Part shown: in pieces, positions 59,720 to 64,000 of the stretch
Layout of the letters: every line of letters begins with the position of its first letter
Numbering within the stretch: position 1 is the stretch's first letter
Source: Candidatus Methanoperedens nitratireducens
Lineage (GTDB): Archaea; Halobacteriota; Methanosarcinia; Methanosarcinales; Methanoperedenaceae
NCBI RefSeq assembly: GCF_900196725.1
Contig: NZ_FZMP01000207.1
Span: 1-64,000 of the forward strand
Direction: 5' to 3'
Length of the DNA: 64,000 nt
Made by a program: the position numbers and the translations under genes
Notes under the pieces: generated by a model
What the model was told of the DNA's origin: nothing
Database searches by the model: none
Seen by the model: the letters and a program-made list of their open reading frames with translations, nothing else

Positions 59720-61324
59720 ATGTTCTCTCACCTTTCTACAGAAGAATTGCTGCATGAACTGGAAGAACTGGGAGACCGGGTTCCGATGGAGCTAATCCAG
59801 GCGATCCTCGCAAAGGGCAGGGAAGTAGTGGAGCCATTAAGCAGAATACTTCAGGATAATCGGTACTGGGATGCGGAAGACGATAAACTATGGATGCCTA
59901 CCCATGCTGTAAAGCTGCTGGGAGTACTCGCCGACCCGGAGGCGCTTCCACAGCTTATTGACGCTCTGGTTCTTGCAGAAAAAACAGATGACGAATGGGT
60001 TATGGATGACCTGCCTGCAGTATTCGGGCGCATCGGTCCTCCGGCAGTTGAACCCCTCATAGAATTTATCAATGTACACAGAGGAGATTACAGCATGTGG
60101 TGGTCTCGCAGTGTCGCTGCAAACGGTCTGGTGTCCATAGCTATACAGCATACCAAGGAGAGAGAGCGTATCCTGTCATTTCTCCACGGGTTGTTCTCCG
60201 AGGATGAAGATACAGAATTCATGGGGTCTGTTGCGTGCGATCTTCTTGATTTACATGACCCCTCTTCTTTCCCTGTCCTGGAAGATGCTTTCAACAGGGA
60301 TCTTATTGATAAATATATCATTAGCAGAGAAGATTTTCTGCAGGAGAGAGAAGAACTACCCGATGAAAAAGCCCTTGTTCATTACAAAACGGATTTACTG
60401 GAATTTTATGCCCCTGAAGAGGTTGCCAGGCGTCAGGAACGATGGGAAAAGGAACGAAAAGAAAAGGAGCAATTGGCAGCACAGAAGCGGGAGAGTAGAG
60501 AAAAATCCATTGCTATTGAGTTCAGACGCCTTGAGATAACAACAAAGTTGATCGAGAGCAAAGTGCTCCCTCTTTCCAGGAAAGTAGGTCGCAACGAACC
60601 TTGCCCGTGCGGCAGCGGCAAAAAATTCAAGAAATGCCACCTTCCCCTTGTGGAATCCACGCCTCCAAAGCGTGAGTTGTATAGAAGTCGGTATGCTGAT
60701 TTTGAGTATCTGCAAAGAGTATCTCCTTATGATCCATTGTTCGTCCTGGAAAGCCTTACGGCACTGGCATTCGAGGCTGAAATGGAAGGGGATGCGGCCA
60801 GGGCTATAGAAATATTCAGAAAGCTTGAACCTGTGGCAGAGTATACAGGGGAAATGGGCGATTTCCTTAGTGAGTGGGAGGTTATATGCTACAACCATCC
60901 TGAACTGGGGGATGATGGGCTTGCTGTAATACGCAGGCTCCAGTCCTTTCATAAGGATAAAGATCGAGAACAATGGATATATGCAACTATGGATTTAGCG
61001 GACTATCTCGATCTTTTAGGAAGGCGGGATGATGGTAAGAACGAGTATGAGAGATTGCTAAGGGAAGCGCCCGACCTCCTTTTCATCCATACCAGGTATG
61101 CCGAATTCCTGGAAAAAGGAGGCGATATTGATGAGGCTGTCCACCACTACAAAAAAGTTCTCCAGATGGAGGACCAGGCTGATAGGGAGGATTTAGAAAC
61201 AGCGGCGGAGAAACTAAAAGAACTGGCTTCCCACCATGGGATCGAGCTTGATACGTGGACTCAGGAAGCAATCAGACAATGGAGCTATGGCGCCGATGAG
61301 GAAAATACTCTTGATGAGCCCTAA
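59720..61324 (+). CDS. HEAT/TPR helical-repeat protein with a SEC-C zinc motif
   Basis: A 534-residue soluble protein. Residues 1-190 form HEAT-like helical pairs (AVEPLIEFINVHRGDYSMWW; LPQLIDALVLAEKTDDEW). A charged helix then leads to a SEC-C zinc motif near 292-312 (RNEPCPCGSGKKFKKCHLP). TPR-like helices run to the end (ARAIEIFRKLEPVAEYTG; DEAVHHYKKVLQMEDQ). ATG 59720 with GGAG upstream was preferred to GTG 59711. SEC-C motifs occur in SecA and in many orphan proteins as protein or RNA contact modules. The function is unknown. Confidence 0.75.
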   Translation: MFSHLSTEELLHELEELGDRVPMELIQAILAKGREVVEPLSRILQDNRYWDAEDDKLWMPTHAVKLLGVLADPEALPQLIDALVLAEKTDDEWVMDDLPAVFGRIGPPAVEPLIEFINVHRGDYSMWWSRSVAANGLVSIAIQHTKERERILSFLHGLFSEDEDTEFMGSVACDLLDLHDPSSFPVLEDAFNRDLIDKYIISREDFLQEREELPDEKALVHYKTDLLEFYAPEEVARRQERWEKERKEKEQLAAQKRESREKSIAIEFRRLEITTKLIESKVLPLSRKVGRNEPCPCGSGKKFKKCHLPLVESTPPKRELYRSRYADFEYLQRVSPYDPLFVLESLTALAFEAEMEGDAARAIEIFRKLEPVAEYTGEMGDFLSEWEVICYNHPELGDDGLAVIRRLQSFHKDKDREQWIYATMDLADYLDLLGRRDDGKNEYERLLREAPDLLFIHTRYAEFLEKGGDIDEAVHHYKKVLQMEDQADREDLETAAEKLKELASHHGIELDTWTQEAIRQWSYGADEENTLDEP

Positions 61325-61336
61325 TCATCCTATCTC

Positions 61337-62335
61337 TTAGAAATCAAAGAACACATCCTGCGACCCGCACTTTCCGCATACAGCCGAATCTATCAATCCT
61401 CTATCATCGCCGAATACATCAACGGCAATGTAATAGTGTTCCACCCCATGTCGCTTCTTCATGAGGTCTTCAAGCAGCTTTTCTTCCTTCCTATCTTCGG
61501 GACATCTCGATAAGATGAAGTATCTCTCTTTGAACCCACTCTCATTTTTGCATCCCAGGCACGCTTTCGGACCGATGCCTTTCCATGAGTCTTCTATCTC
61601 CCCACTTATTTCCTGGAGAGATGTTTCCCTTATCTCAATGGGTTTTGCCTTTGCAGTCTCTTCGATCTTCTGCGCAGCCACGAAAGCAGTTCTTGCTTCA
61701 TCGGTACGCCTTTCAAGAAGGCACTTCTCGCCGCATGCACGGAGTATCTCCCTGGTCGGGGTCTTATTGGCTTTTTTATAAGCTTCAATGCCAGGGGTGG
61801 GATTTCCATTATTGAAGCACCTGTTGCCGCAGGTGATCAGTTCCTCTTCCGGCAGATCCTTATTGGCTTTTTTGTAGGCTTCAATACCAGGGTAAAGTTG
61901 CCCTTCATCGAAGCATTTTTTGCCGCAGATAATGAGTTCCTCCTCCGGCGGCGTCTCTTCAACAAGAGAGTAAGCTTCAAGTCCCGGATTGAGTTTACCA
62001 TTCAGCAGGCATTCCCTGCCTATCTTGATCAGGCGTTCTTTTGGTATCGGCATTCCTGTGATTTTGGAAGCCTCGATAGCGGAGTAGATGCGCCCATCAT
62101 CGAGGTATTTATCAACGTAGCCGGTAAGGACTTCTTTCTTTAATTCCATCCCGGCAGCTTCAGAACCTTCCAAAGCCTTTGCCATCCATCCTTTCTCAAG
62201 ATACTGATGGAGGTAACTCTTGAGTTCCTCTTTCGAAACCGGCACTCCTGTAAGTTTGGAAATATCTATGGCTTCAGCCATCTTGCCTGATTCAAGGTGC
62301 CTTTTAATGTATCCGATAGCTTTTTCGTCGCTCAT
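61337..62335 (-). CDS. Helical-repeat protein with C-terminal zinc ribbon
   Basis: A 332-residue protein. From the N-terminus to about 220 it is built of helical repeats of about 32-35 residues. The clearest are GIEAYKKANKDLPEEELITC and GIEAYKKANKTPTREILRAC, each followed by a C-x3-C pair (CGNRC, CGEKC). Around 255-332 are further cysteines: CLGCKNE and the final CGKCGSQDVFFDF. The structure suggests a scaffold with several small metal sites. It is convergent with the SEC-C protein 13 bases away. No known family is named. Confidence 0.65.
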   Translation of the reverse strand: MSDEKAIGYIKRHLESGKMAEAIDISKLTGVPVSKEELKSYLHQYLEKGWMAKALEGSEAAGMELKKEVLTGYVDKYLDDGRIYSAIEASKITGMPIPKERLIKIGRECLLNGKLNPGLEAYSLVEETPPEEELIICGKKCFDEGQLYPGIEAYKKANKDLPEEELITCGNRCFNNGNPTPGIEAYKKANKTPTREILRACGEKCLLERRTDEARTAFVAAQKIEETAKAKPIEIRETSLQEISGEIEDSWKGIGPKACLGCKNESGFKERYFILSRCPEDRKEEKLLEDLMKKRHGVEHYYIAVDVFGDDRGLIDSAVCGKCGSQDVFFDF

Positions 62336-62468
62336 TGTTCCTTTAATAGATCGATTTTAAGTCCATCCCTTACATTATTTCAATCGAACATAGAGATAAA
62401 GCTTGTGGAGGCTAAAGTTGACCGGTCAGTTCAACTGTATTGTGCTTTTTAGAAGCTTTTTACAAACT

Positions 62469-63812
62469 TTATCTTCTATCCACTATACGCTTTGGTCTGC
62501 CCTTGATGCGGTAAAGTTCCAAATCTTGAAGGCCTGCAAAGTTAAAAATGATTTTAAAAATCTCATTGGCATACGCTTTGGCAAGTTGTGGCTTATACCT
62601 GAAAAAAGCTCTCAGGAAGTTCTCCTCCACCGCTTTCCGATCGCACTTTTCCCTGTCAAGACATTCTATGCTTACCCTCATTGTTGTCTCTCCTTCATCA
62701 TCACCGCCGTAGAGAAAAGCCTCGTATTCTCCTGTAAGATATTCCATATTCTCGCGCTGGAATACCCCTCGCTCAACATCCACGCGGTTAAATGGCATCT
62801 CTGCGACCCAGAAGGTTTCTGATTCTCGTTGTGGATTCAAAATTTTTATGTGCGTCCTGCCGCATGCACAGCGATCACGGGATACAACGAGTGTAGTATC
62901 TTCTGTGTCATAGTTGAAAAGGAGCGTCCCGCATTTTCTACCAGCAGGTAAGAGCGTTGTAAGGACAATCCTGCCGCATTCGCCATCGCGCAGGAAGTCC
63001 TGCAGCTTAGGATCATAGATATCAAGGTGTACGAGGTCTTCAGGTACGTGGAGACCGCTTCTGTCATTGCACTCACCGCACATCGTTCCTTCGGTGCTCC
63101 CATATGTGTTATATACTTCACACCCCCAGACTTCGGCAAGGTAAACCCGGGACTCGTCTGCAAAACTTTCACCTCCTACGACAAGACGCCTGACGCCGGA
63201 TTCTTGCGGGGGGATGTTTTCCTTTATCATTTGCCTGGCAAGTCCCAGAAGTTTAAAAACGCTTCCGACCATGCCTGTCGGCTTGTAATTTTTTATAATA
63301 CGCAAAGGAAAGGTGCATTTGCCTTCAGGGATTATCGTCATACCGATTTCACGTGCAGCAAGCGTCATCGTATTGGCACCTACGTTCATACCATAAGAGG
63401 CGCAAACTACTACCCTGTCACCGGGACCAAACCCCTGTGACATGAATATCCTGGCATATTTCTCTGCATATCTTTCCCAGTCCTCCCATGCGAGAAAGAA
63501 TGCTTTCGGAGTACCGCTTGTTCCGGTGGTTTCATGAAGCGTGAACACGTCCTTCCAATCCACACTTTTGAACTGGAAATCTGTGCTCTCAGGCGGCTGG
63601 TTTTCACGTATAGTTTTGCCTGATATTACAGGCAATTCCCTGAGATCTTCGTGAGTACGTACTTCAGATGGGGTTATGTTTTGCTCGCGGAACCACCTTC
63701 TGTAAAAAGGCGAATGTTCGCTGGCATACTTGACCGTATAGCGTATGCGCTCTTCTATTAGCGCATCAAGTTCACCCCTGCTCATGGTCTCTATTCTTTC
63801 GTTAAAGAACAC
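62469..63812 (-). CDS. Phenylacetate-CoA ligase family protein, coenzyme F390 synthetase-like
   Basis: A 447-residue adenylate-forming enzyme. The AMP motif TTGTSGTPK is at 95-103, followed by YGMNVGANTM and the YNTYGSTEGT motif near 235-244. A CGECND and CACGRTH pair may bind zinc. The start FFNERIETMSRGEL is the family's N-terminus, so GTG 63812 is kept even though an ATG exists at 63785. In methanogens such proteins include coenzyme F390 synthetase, which adenylylates F420 under oxidative stress. The PaaK branch has aryl acids as substrates. The exact substrate is not settled. Confidence 0.82.
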   Translation of the reverse strand: MFFNERIETMSRGELDALIEERIRYTVKYASEHSPFYRRWFREQNITPSEVRTHEDLRELPVISGKTIRENQPPESTDFQFKSVDWKDVFTLHETTGTSGTPKAFFLAWEDWERYAEKYARIFMSQGFGPGDRVVVCASYGMNVGANTMTLAAREIGMTIIPEGKCTFPLRIIKNYKPTGMVGSVFKLLGLARQMIKENIPPQESGVRRLVVGGESFADESRVYLAEVWGCEVYNTYGSTEGTMCGECNDRSGLHVPEDLVHLDIYDPKLQDFLRDGECGRIVLTTLLPAGRKCGTLLFNYDTEDTTLVVSRDRCACGRTHIKILNPQRESETFWVAEMPFNRVDVERGVFQRENMEYLTGEYEAFLYGGDDEGETTMRVSIECLDREKCDRKAVEENFLRAFFRYKPQLAKAYANEIFKIIFNFAGLQDLELYRIKGRPKRIVDRR

Positions 63813-63874
63813 AATTATTGTTTGAACCTTTTCGAATATATGTTTTTGGTGTCCAGAGCTATTTTGAGCTGCAG

Positions 63875-64000
63875 ACCTCTCAGGATAAACTTATTGTGGG
63901 TGAATCAAAAAGAGTGCTTTAAGGGTGGAGGCTTACGGTACTATCGATGAACTAAACTCAGTACCAGGCGTTGCAAGGTTGTATGTAGAAGCATTGCCAG
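63875..64000 (+). pseudogene. Cobalamin adenosyltransferase remnant, cut by the window edge
   Basis: Two frames together read as a PduO/CobO-type ATP:cob(I)alamin adenosyltransferase. SQDKLIVGESKRVL ends at TAA 63918-63920, then RVEAYGTIDELNSVPGVARL resumes from about 63922. The family string GGxRVxKDDxRVEAYGTxDELNS implies that a few codons were lost between. No start codon with a ribosome-binding site is visible upstream, so the N-terminus seems missing. The right part lies outside the window, so overall intactness cannot be judged. Confidence 0.5.

Noticed and set aside
1-64000. CRISPR arrays, rRNA or complete tRNA genes
   Set aside because: No regularly spaced direct repeats with unique spacers, no rRNA text and no full cloverleaf were noticed on reading. 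Only one T-arm-like fragment was seen.

Overview
The window comes from an archaeal chromosome, most likely a euryarchaeote of the Methanosarcinales and plausibly a Methanoperedens-type (ANME-2d) lineage. Archaeal information-processing genes are present: aIF2 gamma, Rpo7/RpoE, Spt4, rps24e, rps27ae, PAN, TYW1, archaeal MAT, and HerA/NurA/Mre11/Rad50. C1 and coenzyme genes are also present: the MptD step of methanopterin synthesis, a fused Fae-Hps and an F390-synthetase-like ligase. A DUF1699 gene, a secreted gamma carbonic anhydrase close to Cam, and a split CcmF for cytochrome c maturation favour Methanosarcinales relatives that carry c-type cytochromes. This placement is inferred from gene content; no phylogeny was run.

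Layout. 0-9 kb: proline dehydrogenase; a minus-strand operon artA-asd-pssA-mptD that joins archaeosortase to archaetidylethanolamine synthesis; argH behind a duplicated hairpin leader; a CorA-like channel; a TolB-like propeller protein; archaeal GAPDH; and a CooT-like nickel protein. 9-14 kb: a bactofilin-like protein, a gene remnant, an ACT regulator, a zincin, fae-hps and two small winged-helix proteins. 14.3-21.2 kb: a plus-strand surface cluster made of a lipoprotein, three secreted Q/N/G-rich repeat proteins, a 1008-residue wall protein with a PGF-type sorting tail, and a DUF5667 protein. 21-27 kb: a glycosyltransferase, a SIMPL protein, LarB, DUF1699, two TatA, IMPase/FBPase, NAD kinase and a bacterial-type RuvC.

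27.5-35.6 kb: the end-resection operon mre11-rad50-nurA-HAS barrel-herA. 35.7-37.1 kb: a small scar island holding an IS200-type transposase, an Ig-like gene fragment and a decayed toxin-antitoxin pair. 37-42 kb: a U32 operon, cupin PGI, and ccmF1/ccmF2 downstream of UPF0200/UPF0201. 42-50 kb: PAN, small regulators, a cupredoxin-like protein, gamma carbonic anhydrase, a MacB-type ABC exporter with a CARDB-like partner, and a Yip1 protein. 50-59.5 kb: scpA/scpB, tyw1, MAT, YjbQ, a frameshifted thymidylate kinase, and the operon aIF2gamma-PIN-rpoE-spt4-dephospho-CoA kinase-rps24e-rps27ae. 59.7-64 kb: two helical-repeat proteins, the F390-synthetase-like ligase and a degraded cobalamin adenosyltransferase at the edge.

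The most unusual system is the secreted repeat-protein cluster at 14.3-21.2 kb. Its wall protein carries a tail of the kind an archaeosortase, such as the one at 2.9-3.7 kb, would process. Other points worth a second look are the duplicated argH leader with the Shine-Dalgarno in a hairpin loop, RuvC beside the HerA-Rad50 operon, and three apparent lesions: a ccmF1 in-frame TGA, a tmk frameshift and a SIMPL frameshift. The lesions may be mutations or consensus errors.
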